A DNA stretch of 64,000 nt from Thermogladius sp023256015 (lineage in GTDB: Archaea; Thermoproteota; Thermoprotei_A; Sulfolobales; Desulfurococcaceae). The position numbers were made by a program, and so were the translations under genes. The notes beneath the pieces were generated by a model. That model was not told the origin of the DNA and ran no database searches. It saw only the letters and a list, made by a program, of their open reading frames with translations. Location of the stretch: positions 744,001 through 808,000 of the forward strand of contig NZ_CP151274.1 of the NCBI RefSeq assembly GCF_051131135.1. Reading direction: 5' to 3'. Of this stretch, positions 57,768 through 64,000 are shown one piece after another; positions within the stretch are counted from its first letter, which is position 1; each line of letters opens with the position of its first letter.

Positions 57768-58772
57768 CTACGATGTGGGCCTGAACTTCTTCCCCATGAA
57801 CGCGAGGCGTGCGAGGAAGGCGTTCAGCTGAATCTCGTCGTCTGCGCCTTCTACGAGCCTGAACTGTATCTCGCCGGCGTAGTCGGCGATCATGATCCTG
57901 GCCTCGTCGGACAGCTTAATGTCGCTGGAGAAGATCTCCCTGTGTACCTGCTTGATTATGTCTAGACCGCTGAGGCCGTAGTTCAACATCAGCTCTCTCA
58001 GCTTGCTCCTGGCCTCGGTGAAGTTGCCGCTCAGAGCCAGCTGTAGCATCTGCCTCACCTCTTTGGGGTGTGCTAGCCCGACGACTTTGTAAACCGCTTC
58101 TACTGTGACCTCGCCGAGGGCCGAAGCGGCCTGTAGAATGTTTATCGCCTTCCTCATATCCCCCTCAGAGAGCTCGTATATAGTCTCAAGCGCCTCTGTG
58201 CTGTACTTCACGTTCTCCTTCTCGGCTATGTACCTCAGCCTCTCTACAACGTCTTCCTTGGATAATGGCGTGAACCTGAACACCGCGCACCTGCTTTGTA
58301 TAGGCTCTATTATCTTGCTCGGGTAGTTGGCTATTAGGATAAACCTCGTCGTCGCAGTGTAGAGCTCCATGAGCCGCCTCAAGGCCTGCTGGGCGTCGGC
58401 CGTCATGTTGTCGGCCTCGTCCAGTAGTATTATCTTGAACGGTACCTCGCCGGCAACCCTCGTCCTCGCGAACTCCTTCACCTTGCTCCTTATCACGTCG
58501 ATGCCCCTCTCGTCGCTGGCGTTCAACTCCAGCATGTACTGCCTGTAGTTATCGCCGTAGAGGTCGTGGGCAAGGCAGTGAGCTAGGGTGGTCTTCCCCG
58601 TGCCAGGCGGTCCCGCGAACAGTAGGTGGGGCATGTTCTTCTCTTCAACAAACTTCTTGAGCCTTGCCACGACCTCCTTCTGGTTTACGACCTCGTCGAG
58701 GGTTCTGGGCCTGTACTTCTCAGCCCATAAAAGGAGGGGTTGCTCGCTCAAATAAGATCGACCCCCGTTCAT
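57768..58772 (-). CDS. rfcS: Replication factor C small subunit
   Basis: 334 residues. LLWAEKYRPRTLDEVVNQKE, Walker A FAGPPGTGKTTLAHCLAHDL, Walker B IILLDEADNMTADAQQALRR (RFC box), SRC motif IQSRCAVFRFTPL. First gene of the rfcS-rfcL operon. The frame is open further upstream, but ATG 58772 fits the family; TTG 58751, spaced 7 bases from GGGGGTCG, is an alternative giving MSEQPLLLW. Divergent from GINS across a shared AT-rich promoter. Confidence 0.96.
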   Translation of the reverse strand: MNGGRSYLSEQPLLLWAEKYRPRTLDEVVNQKEVVARLKKFVEEKNMPHLLFAGPPGTGKTTLAHCLAHDLYGDNYRQYMLELNASDERGIDVIRSKVKEFARTRVAGEVPFKIILLDEADNMTADAQQALRRLMELYTATTRFILIANYPSKIIEPIQSRCAVFRFTPLSKEDVVERLRYIAEKENVKYSTEALETIYELSEGDMRKAINILQAASALGEVTVEAVYKVVGLAHPKEVRQMLQLALSGNFTEARSKLRELMLNYGLSGLDIIKQVHREIFSSDIKLSDEARIMIADYAGEIQFRLVEGADDEIQLNAFLARLAFMGKKFRPTS

Positions 58773-58833
58773 CTCTATCTGGTACTGGGTAAATAAACCA
58801 CTTTTAATGGATATGATAATGGTGTGGGTGCGG

Positions 58834-59394
58834 ATGCTTTTCGAGCTAGTTTTTGGGAGAGTAATGGAATTCCTCAAGAGGGATTTCGAGGAGGACTCGG
58901 TAAAGATCGAGGTTTACAGAGACGGGTTGAGGCTCACTACCTTCGAAGGGGTTCTAGAGCTAGTCAAAGGTGGGGAGTACACCGTCCCGAGATGGCTCGC
59001 GGACTTGCTCGCGAAGAAAGGCTACGTCAAGATAAAAGACGCCAGGATACCCGTGGAGAGCCTCTCTGTCTTAGCTTACAACGAGGAGACTGCCTACTCG
59101 AAGCCCCTCACTAACAAGCTGAAAGGTTTCTTCTACATGGCGATGTTCAAGGCGAGGCGCGACTTAACCGAGGAAGCCAAGACCACGGGTGACCTGTCTA
59201 AATTCGAGGAGTTGAAGAAGATAGAGGACGCGATGGACTCCCTCCTGAAGTCTCGGGTCAGGAAGCTAGTCAACTACTCGCTTCTCCCAGACGTACAGCA
59301 AGACGTTGAGGAGAAGCTCAGCGAGGAGGAGAGGTACCTGTTGAAGACCCTGCGGGCAATAGTGGCCCTCTGGAAGAAGAAGGTTGGTGAGTAG
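58834..59394 (+). CDS. GINS-complex subunit (Gins15/Gins51-like)
   Basis: About 186 residues; part of the CMG replicative helicase with MCM and GAN/Cdc45. The N-terminal B-like domain (GGEYTVPRWLADLLAKKGYV) precedes an A-like helical domain (KPLTNKLKGFFYMAMFKARR ... VRKLVNYSLL); EERYLLKTLRAIVALWKK ends it. This order and size fit the crenarchaeal GINS subunit encoded next to mcm. The ATG at 58834 is preceded by GGTGTGGGTG; the open frame starts at 58807. Its stop codon overlaps the mcm ribosome-binding site. Confidence 0.85.
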   Translation: MLFELVFGRVMEFLKRDFEEDSVKIEVYRDGLRLTTFEGVLELVKGGEYTVPRWLADLLAKKGYVKIKDARIPVESLSVLAYNEETAYSKPLTNKLKGFFYMAMFKARRDLTEEAKTTGDLSKFEELKKIEDAMDSLLKSRVRKLVNYSLLPDVQQDVEEKLSEEERYLLKTLRAIVALWKKKVGE

Positions 59395-59395
59395 C

Positions 59396-61510
59396 GTGGT
59401 CGAGGCGGTGCAGGGCAAGGAGGTCAAGAAGGCCGTAGACTGGAAATTGAAGTTCTACAAGTTCCTGCAGGACTTCAGGGACTCCGCGGGCGCCTTCAAG
59501 TACAGAGAGAGAATATTCAGAATGACCCACATGATGCAAAAGAGCTTAGTAGTGGACTTCAGCGACGTGATCCTCTATGACAGGGAATTGGCCAGACACG
59601 TCGAGGAAGACCCCGATCAAGCACTAGAGGAGTTCTCCTCGGCGCTGATGGAGTACCTGGAGAAGGAGCAGCCGGAGTACAAGGAGGTAGTCGGCAAGGT
59701 CTACGTCAGGATCAGGCAGCCGCCCAGAGTGCTGAAGATAAGGGAGCTGACGAGCGACTACATAGGTAAGTTCGTCGCGGTCGAGGGGATCGTCACCAGG
59801 GTCACGAGAGTCGAGGCGAAGCTCGTTAAAGCACACTACATCCACGTAACTCCAGACGGGGATACCCACGAATTCGACTTCCCGGAGCACGGAGAGATGG
59901 GGGAGAGGATCGAGAAGCCTATCGTGTGCCCTGTCTGCGGCAGGATGGGCAGGTTCGAGATCGACCTAGAGAAGAGCAAGTTCGTCGACTGGCAGAAGGT
60001 CGTGGTCCAGGAGAGGCCCGAGGAGATACCGCCCGGCCAGATCCCGAGGAGTATCGAGGTAGTGTTGACAGGCGACCTGGTGGACTCTGCTAGGCCGGGC
60101 GACAGAGCGCTCATAACAGGGGTTCTGAGAGTGATGCCGACGCAAGCGGTACAGAAGGCCGCGGGTAGGTCGGTCTTCTCGTTCTACATAGAGGCAAACC
60201 ACGTCGACGTCCAGCAGAAGGTCTTGGAGGAGATAGAGATCACGCGAGAAGACGAGGAGAAGATCAGAGAGTTGGCCAGAGACCCCTGGGTCAGGGAGAA
60301 GATCGTCGCCAGCATCGCTCCATCGATCTACGGTTACTACGACATCAAGGAGGCGATCGCTCTACTGCTCTTCGGCGGGGTACCGAAGGTGATGCCTGAC
60401 GGTACCAGGATCAGGGGCGACATACACGTGCTTCTCGTAGGAGACCCTGGTACGGCGAAGTCCCAGCTCCTCCAGTACACGGCTAGGATAGCGCCGAGAG
60501 GTATCTACACGAGTGGCAAGGGCTCCACGGCGGCCGGCCTGACGGCCACGGTCTTGAGGGACAAGACCACGGGCGAGTACTACCTGGAGGCGGGGGCGAT
60601 GGTGATCGCCGACGGTGGGGTGGCTGCCATAGACGAGATTGATAAAATGAGGGAGGAGGACAGGAGCGCAATACACGAAGCCCTCGAGCAGCAGACCGTC
60701 AGTATAGCGAAGGCGGGTATAGTTGCTAGGCTGAACGCTAGAGCCAGCGTCCTCGCGGCGGGTAACCCGAGGTTTGGGCGTTACGACCTCACCCAGCCTA
60801 TAAGCAAGAACATCGACTTGCCGCCCACGATCCTGTCTAGGTTCGATCTGATCTTTGTTATTCAGGACGTCCCGTTACCCGAGAAGGACAGGAGGCTCGC
60901 AAGGCACATACTGGGCGTACACAGCGATATAGAGAAGGCTAAGCCCTTCATAGACCCGCAACTATTGAAGAAGTACGTGAGCTACGCTAGGAAGTACATT
61001 AGACCACAGTTAACCCCGGAAGCCATGAGGCTGATAGAGGAGTTCTACGTGGCTATGCGTAAGGGCGGTATCAAGGGCGAAGACTTGAAGACGCCGCCAC
61101 CGATAGCGATAACACCCAGGCAGTTAGAGGGCCTGATCAGGTTGGCTGAGGCACACGCTAAAATGGCGCTGAAAGACAAGGCCACTATAGAAGACGTCGA
61201 GGAGGCTATAAGGTTGATGTACGCTACTCTGAGGAAGGTCGGCTTCGACATAGAGTCGAAGACCATCGACATCGACGTGCTAGAGACGGGTGTGTCAAGG
61301 AGTAAGCGGGAGAAAATGAAGGAGTTCGTCAGGTTCCTCAACGAGACTTTCGAACAGGTGCCGGAAATCGAGGTGAGCCAGCTAGTTAAACTGGCTAGAG
61401 AGAAGGGATTCGAGAAAGACTTCGTCTACGAGATGATCCAGCACCTCAAGAACAGCGGGGAACTTTACGAGCCGATGCCCGGGAAGCTCGCAAAGACTTC
61501 GAGGTACTGA
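59396..61510 (+). CDS. mcm: MCM replicative helicase
   Basis: Hexameric 3'-5' helicase, about 704 residues. The N-terminal domain contains RVLKIRELTSDYIGKFVAVE and the zinc-region HYIHVTPDGDTHEFDF ... CPVCGRMGRF, in which only one CxxC pair is present (Sulfolobus MCM has H-C-C-C). AAA+ motifs: Walker A LLVGDPGTAKSQLLQY, Walker B AAIDEIDKM, arginine finger PTILSRFDLIF. The C-terminal wHTH ends at GKLAKTSRY. GTG 59396, 6 bases after GGTTGGTG, is preferred to TTG 59384. Operon with GINS. Confidence 0.97.
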   Translation: MVEAVQGKEVKKAVDWKLKFYKFLQDFRDSAGAFKYRERIFRMTHMMQKSLVVDFSDVILYDRELARHVEEDPDQALEEFSSALMEYLEKEQPEYKEVVGKVYVRIRQPPRVLKIRELTSDYIGKFVAVEGIVTRVTRVEAKLVKAHYIHVTPDGDTHEFDFPEHGEMGERIEKPIVCPVCGRMGRFEIDLEKSKFVDWQKVVVQERPEEIPPGQIPRSIEVVLTGDLVDSARPGDRALITGVLRVMPTQAVQKAAGRSVFSFYIEANHVDVQQKVLEEIEITREDEEKIRELARDPWVREKIVASIAPSIYGYYDIKEAIALLLFGGVPKVMPDGTRIRGDIHVLLVGDPGTAKSQLLQYTARIAPRGIYTSGKGSTAAGLTATVLRDKTTGEYYLEAGAMVIADGGVAAIDEIDKMREEDRSAIHEALEQQTVSIAKAGIVARLNARASVLAAGNPRFGRYDLTQPISKNIDLPPTILSRFDLIFVIQDVPLPEKDRRLARHILGVHSDIEKAKPFIDPQLLKKYVSYARKYIRPQLTPEAMRLIEEFYVAMRKGGIKGEDLKTPPPIAITPRQLEGLIRLAEAHAKMALKDKATIEDVEEAIRLMYATLRKVGFDIESKTIDIDVLETGVSRSKREKMKEFVRFLNETFEQVPEIEVSQLVKLAREKGFEKDFVYEMIQHLKNSGELYEPMPGKLAKTSRY

Positions 61511-61559
61511 CTTATAGGCAGACCCACTGGGGGCGGTCCGCGGGAACAGCTTGAAACAC

Positions 61560-61611
61560 TCAGTGGGGCGTAAAGAGCTCTTCACGGGTCTGTGCTGGAA
61601 CGCGTCATCAT
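61560..61611 (-). ncRNA. C/D box sRNA candidate
   Basis: Read on the minus strand: box C ATGATGA (61611-61605, perfect RTGATGA), 12-nt guide CGCGTTCCAGCA, box D' CAGA (61592-61589, one mismatch), 4-nt spacer, box C' TGAAGA (61584-61579, one mismatch), 15-nt guide GCTCTTTACGCCCCA, box D CTGA (61563-61560, perfect). Order and spacing are those of archaeal 2'-O-methylation guide RNAs, and it sits in an otherwise empty 150-base gap after mcm. Confidence 0.6.
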
Positions 61612-61677
61612 CGGGTAGATTTATAGGTAAAAGATTATAAAATCCGTTTAATCTCCTCAAACTTGGGTGTTTACGGT

Positions 61678-61947
61678 ATGAGCGAAGAGGTGGTGTTCGT
61701 CGTCAAAGTCGGTGGTAAGGAAGTCGAGATCAACGAGAACACGCTAGCCGTGTTGAGAGAGTACTTGAAAGCGCCCATGAGCCTAGACGAGCTGGCCCGT
61801 AGACTAGGCCTCGAGTCCTGGGAGGAGGCCTACGAACTGATTAAGGCTGTGCCGGCCTGGGTGCTCTGGACTCCTCCGTCGATGTGGAATAGCAGAGTCA
61901 AGTGGTACCTCCAGAAGCAAGGAGGTGTACATGAGCGCCCAGGTTAA
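61678..61947 (+). CDS. Small helix-turn-helix-like protein of unknown function
   Basis: About 89 residues. Beta start (EVVFVVKVGGKEVEINENTL), then LREYLKAPMSLDELARRLGL and SWEEAYELIKAVPAWVLWTP, resembling a helix-turn-helix with a Trp-rich tail. ATG 61678 (MSEEVV) is preferred over upstream starts, with GGGTG in front. Its last 17 bases overlap the thioesterase gene, so they are coupled. Family not recognised. Confidence 0.6.
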   Translation: MSEEVVFVVKVGGKEVEINENTLAVLREYLKAPMSLDELARRLGLESWEEAYELIKAVPAWVLWTPPSMWNSRVKWYLQKQGGVHERPG

Positions 61948-62320
61948 AGTAGGCGAGGAGTGCTTAGAAGAGTTCGTCGTAGAGGAGAAACACACAGCAT
62001 CGCATATCGGTTCGGGCACGGTCTCAGTCCTGTCCACCCCGAGCATGATAGCTTTCATGGAGAGGACGAGTCTAAACTGCGTTCAGAAGCACCTGCCACC
62101 ACAGTATACAACTGTCGGTACCATGGTGAACGTGAGACACCTGAAACCAGCGCCTCTTGGAGGTAAGGTGGTGGTGAAAGCCAGAGTTGTAGAGTTCGAC
62201 GGTAAGAGGATACTTTTCGAAGTAGAAGCCCTGTACAACAACGAGACAATAGGCAAAGGGCTGCACGAGAGGTACGTTGTCGACAAGGAGAAATTCCTGG
62301 GTAAAGTTAAAGCCCGTTGA
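61931..62320 (+). CDS. Hot-dog-fold thioesterase (FlK-like)
   Basis: About 129 residues. TPSMIAFMERTSLNCVQKHL and TTVGTMVNVRHLKPAPLGGK match the FlK-type acyl-CoA thioesterases: Thr/Ser and Glu on the hot-dog helix and His in 'VRHL..AP'. A C-terminal HERYVVDKEKF closes the fold. It likely hydrolyses a short or toxic acyl-CoA; the substrate is not known. ATG 61931 follows GGAGGTG by three bases. Confidence 0.8.
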   Translation: MSAQVKVGEECLEEFVVEEKHTASHIGSGTVSVLSTPSMIAFMERTSLNCVQKHLPPQYTTVGTMVNVRHLKPAPLGGKVVVKARVVEFDGKRILFEVEALYNNETIGKGLHERYVVDKEKFLGKVKAR

Positions 62321-62325
62321 GGTAA

Positions 62326-62431
62326 TGGGGCCGCCGGGATTTGAACCCGGGACCACCGGCGCTCCGGGACAACCCGGCTAGGCGGGGCATCCCCCCAGGC
62401 CGGCATCCTAGCCAGGCTAGACGACGGCCCC
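62326..62431 (-). tRNA. tRNA-Pro(GGG) with a 31-nt intron
   Basis: Acceptor GGGGCCG/CGGCCCC, discriminator A. Anticodon stem CCGGC/GCCGG encloses CT-GGG-G, about 31 intron bases with internal stems (GCCCCGCC; CCGGG-TTGT-CCCGG), then C. T-arm CCGGG-TTCAAAT-CCCGG. Its 3' end lies five bases from the thioesterase stop. Confidence 0.9.
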
Positions 62432-62489
62432 TCGAGTACTATTATACTAGTCTACACCCTTCTATTAAACCTAATCACGGGTACATCTA

Positions 62490-63701
62490 ATGGGAGCTAA
62501 CTTATACGGCGAACTCCACCCAGAGACATTGAGGATACTGGAGACCGTCCCACTGGAGGAGAGGTCGCGTAGAGGACAGTTCTTCACGCCGAGGCAGCTG
62601 AGGGAGGAGGTGCTGAGGCGCATACCGCGCCTCGTGAGACCGAGGGTGCTCGACCCCGCCTGCGGCACCGGGGAGTTCCTGCTCTCGGCCAGGGAGTACT
62701 TCGTGGAGCCGGAGCTCTACTGCTGGGAGGTCGACCCCAAGCTGGCCGAGGTGGCTAAGCGGGTAGTCCCAGAGGCCAGGGTGGAAGTGGTGGACTCCCT
62801 GACGAAACCGTTCAGGGAGGAGTTCGACGTCGTGGTCACCAACCCGCCGTACTACGAGTTCAGACCCGAGGGGTGGGTCAGGGAGAGGTTCAAGGAGGTG
62901 GTGTGGGGCCGCGTCAACATATACGCCCTCTTCGTCTACCTCTCCCTCAGGCTCCTCAAGCCGGGCGGCTGGCTGGGGCTGGTCGTCTCCTCCTCGATGA
63001 ACAACGGCGCCTACTTCAGGAGGCTGAGGGAGTACGTCGTCAGGGTGGCCGACATAGCCTACATGAGGGTCCTCGACGACCCCCGCGTGTTCGACGGGGT
63101 CAACCACACCTTCCAAGTGCTCGTCCTCAGGAAGGCCCCGAACACTGGGAGGTACGTGTTCAGGAGGAGCGGTATACTCATATTCTCCGAGAGGGCGGAG
63201 GAGCTCAAGAAGGCTTTTGAGGGCTCGGCGACGCTGGGGGAGCTCGGCTACAGGGTTCAGACGGGTAGGGTGGTCTGGAACCAGCACAGGGACAAGCTGA
63301 TGGACGACCCCGGCCAGGGAGTCCTCCTCGTCTGGTCTCACAACATAAGGGGCGGGAGGCTAGTCCTAGGCAACGGGCGGAGGCCCCAGTACATAAGGTG
63401 GGGCGGGAGGGTCGACAGGGGCCCGGCGATAGTCGTGAAGAGGGTCACGGGACACCCCAAGAGGCTGAGGCTCGAGGCCGCGCTCGTACCACCCGGAACA
63501 GTCTTCGTCGCGGAGAACCACGTCAACGTGGTCTACCCGCCGCCGGGCGCCAGCCTAGAGGAGATGGAGGAGATAGTGAGGCAGTTGAACGACCCGAGGA
63601 CTTGGGAGCTCCTATCGTACATAACAGGTAACACGCAGGTCTCGAAGAACGAGCTCGAGAACCTAGTACCGGTACCGCTCAGACTGGTGAGTCGAGACTG
63701 A
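62490..63701 (+). CDS. N6-adenine-specific DNA methyltransferase
   Basis: 403 residues. Motif X-like RGQFFTPRQLREEVLRRIPR, SAM-binding motif I VLDPACGTGEFLLSAREY, catalytic motif IV VVVTNPPYYEF, then GGWLGLVVSSSMNN. The C-terminal ~200 residues (VRQTGRVVWNQHRD-like region) form a target-recognition domain, as in M.TaqI-type gamma-class enzymes. No restriction nuclease is next to it, so it is either an orphan epigenetic enzyme or a solitary relic of an R-M system. It looks more GC-rich than its neighbours and lies beside tRNA-Pro, which suggests horizontal origin. ATG start. Confidence 0.88.
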   Translation: MGANLYGELHPETLRILETVPLEERSRRGQFFTPRQLREEVLRRIPRLVRPRVLDPACGTGEFLLSAREYFVEPELYCWEVDPKLAEVAKRVVPEARVEVVDSLTKPFREEFDVVVTNPPYYEFRPEGWVRERFKEVVWGRVNIYALFVYLSLRLLKPGGWLGLVVSSSMNNGAYFRRLREYVVRVADIAYMRVLDDPRVFDGVNHTFQVLVLRKAPNTGRYVFRRSGILIFSERAEELKKAFEGSATLGELGYRVQTGRVVWNQHRDKLMDDPGQGVLLVWSHNIRGGRLVLGNGRRPQYIRWGGRVDRGPAIVVKRVTGHPKRLRLEAALVPPGTVFVAENHVNVVYPPPGASLEEMEEIVRQLNDPRTWELLSYITGNTQVSKNELENLVPVPLRLVSRD

Positions 63702-63719
63702 CCTAGGATGCCGGAACTT

Positions 63720-64000
63720 CTACGAGCTGGTTAAGTAGTCGATCGACTGGTCTAGGTCGTCGCCCTCTATAGTTATAGTGATTGGGCCTAGGGGGGACTC
63801 CTTTGGGGTGTCTATTAGTGATATCCTGCCAACATACGCTGCTTGTTTGTGTAGCATGAGGCTTGTCGTATTCCCCCTCCTGTTCTTGACGAGGTAGCTC
63901 CTCAGAGCAGGCTCAATCCCCTCAGCCCTCGCCCTGTCCCGCAGAGCACGCAGGGATTCGATGCTGTCCGAAACCCCCCTCACTACGAACCAGCCCTCTC
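63720..64000 (-). CDS. C-terminal part of an unidentified gene (truncated by window edge)
   Basis: The frame stays open to base 64000 (GWFVVRGVSDSIESLRALRD, then ...RARAEGIEPALRSYLVKNRR). The GTG at 63981-63983 is probably internal. The C-terminal half is beta-rich (GPITITIEGDDLDQSIDYL). I do not recognise the family. It converges with the methyltransferase gene, 18 bases apart. Confidence 0.5.
   Translation of the reverse strand, partial: EGWFVVRGVSDSIESLRALRDRARAEGIEPALRSYLVKNRRGNTTSLMLHKQAAYVGRISLIDTPKESPLGPITITIEGDDLDQSIDYLTSS

Noticed and set aside
62502..63341. 279-codon minus-strand frame under the methyltransferase
   Set aside because: The plus strand shows intact methyltransferase motifs DPACGTG and NPPY; the antisense product has low complexity.
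1..64000. CRISPR arrays, rRNA genes and prophage
   Set aside because: No regularly spaced direct repeats, no rRNA signature sequences and no phage structural or integrase genes were seen.

Overview
The window comes from a hyperthermophilic crenarchaeon, most likely Desulfurococcales (a Thermogladius/Desulfurococcus/Thermosphaera-like organism; the order is inferred, not proven). The evidence is archaeal information-processing genes (TFB with a crenarchaeal two-cysteine ribbon, RpoP, eIF1, S27e, L44e, L40e, RFC, GINS, MCM, Orc1/Cdc6), archaeal lipid and modified-mevalonate genes, twelve tRNA genes of which six carry introns at position 37/38, TATA-type promoters, frequent GTG/TTG starts and a recurrent GGTGGT-type ribosome-binding site. 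Coding density is high, GC content is fairly high, and most of the window is ordinary chromosome.

Layout. 1-7.6 kb: two small unknowns, glycyl-tRNA synthetase, an agmatinase-family enzyme, a divergent molybdate/tungstate ABC transporter (modA // modBC), a small rpoP, eIF1 and TFB. 7.7-12.3 kb: tRNA-Gln, AlaX, a GT-C-like membrane protein, a purine PRTase, CTP synthase, tRNA-Ser and tRNA-Leu. 12.4-17.6 kb: a membrane protein and a large secreted-protein gene cut in two by an intact IS607-family element (serine recombinase plus TnpB). 17.7-26.6 kb: S27e/L44e, CarS, a RadB-like ATPase, a RuvC-fold protein, a UbiD-family decarboxylase, a Grc3/Clp1 kinase, a DUF457 protein, a candidate structured RNA, the two phosphomevalonate dehydratase (AcnX) subunits, thymidylate kinase and a UPF0148 protein. 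26.9-27.1 kb: a solitary right end of the same IS607 element. 27.3-43.3 kb: UPF0147, FAU-1, tRNAs, an exosortase-like membrane protein, nucleotidyltransferase, L40e, Hanks-type kinase plus FHA protein, M24 peptidase, IMPase, class V aminotransferase plus SerA, initiator tRNA-Met, adenine deaminase and an MFS transporter. 43.5-54.2 kb (cell-envelope region): tandem regulator-like paralogues, a 997-aa S-layer/stalk protein, tRNAs, translin, a PNGase A-like secreted protein, RpiA, an HD phosphohydrolase, a NosD-like surface protein and an HExxH protein. 54.4-61.6 kb: a replication cluster (Orc1/Cdc6, wHTH, RFC-L, RFC-S, GINS, MCM) followed by a C/D box sRNA candidate. 61.7-64 kb: a small unknown, a FlK-like thioesterase, tRNA-Pro, an N6-adenine methyltransferase and a truncated gene at the edge.

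How the genes work together. UbiD and AcnX-L/S supply two consecutive steps of the archaeal mevalonate pathway, and CarS uses its isoprenoid products for membrane lipid. SerA and the class V aminotransferase form a translationally coupled serine unit. Orc1, GINS, MCM and RFC form the initiation, helicase and clamp-loading set. The S-layer protein, NosD-like protein, PNGase A-like protein and exosortase-like protein suggest a glycosylated and processed cell surface.

Most interesting observations: (1) the IS607 element can be excised on paper to a single GG core, restoring an 814-codon reading frame; (2) the solitary right end is a candidate orphan TnpB guide RNA that could act in trans; (3) two C/D box sRNA candidates and one nested-stem RNA candidate lie between genes; (4) a perfect 12-bp inverted repeat encloses initiator tRNA-Met; (5) translin has no ATG/GTG/TTG start and may use AUA; (6) there is an exosortase-like protein without the catalytic Cys/His.
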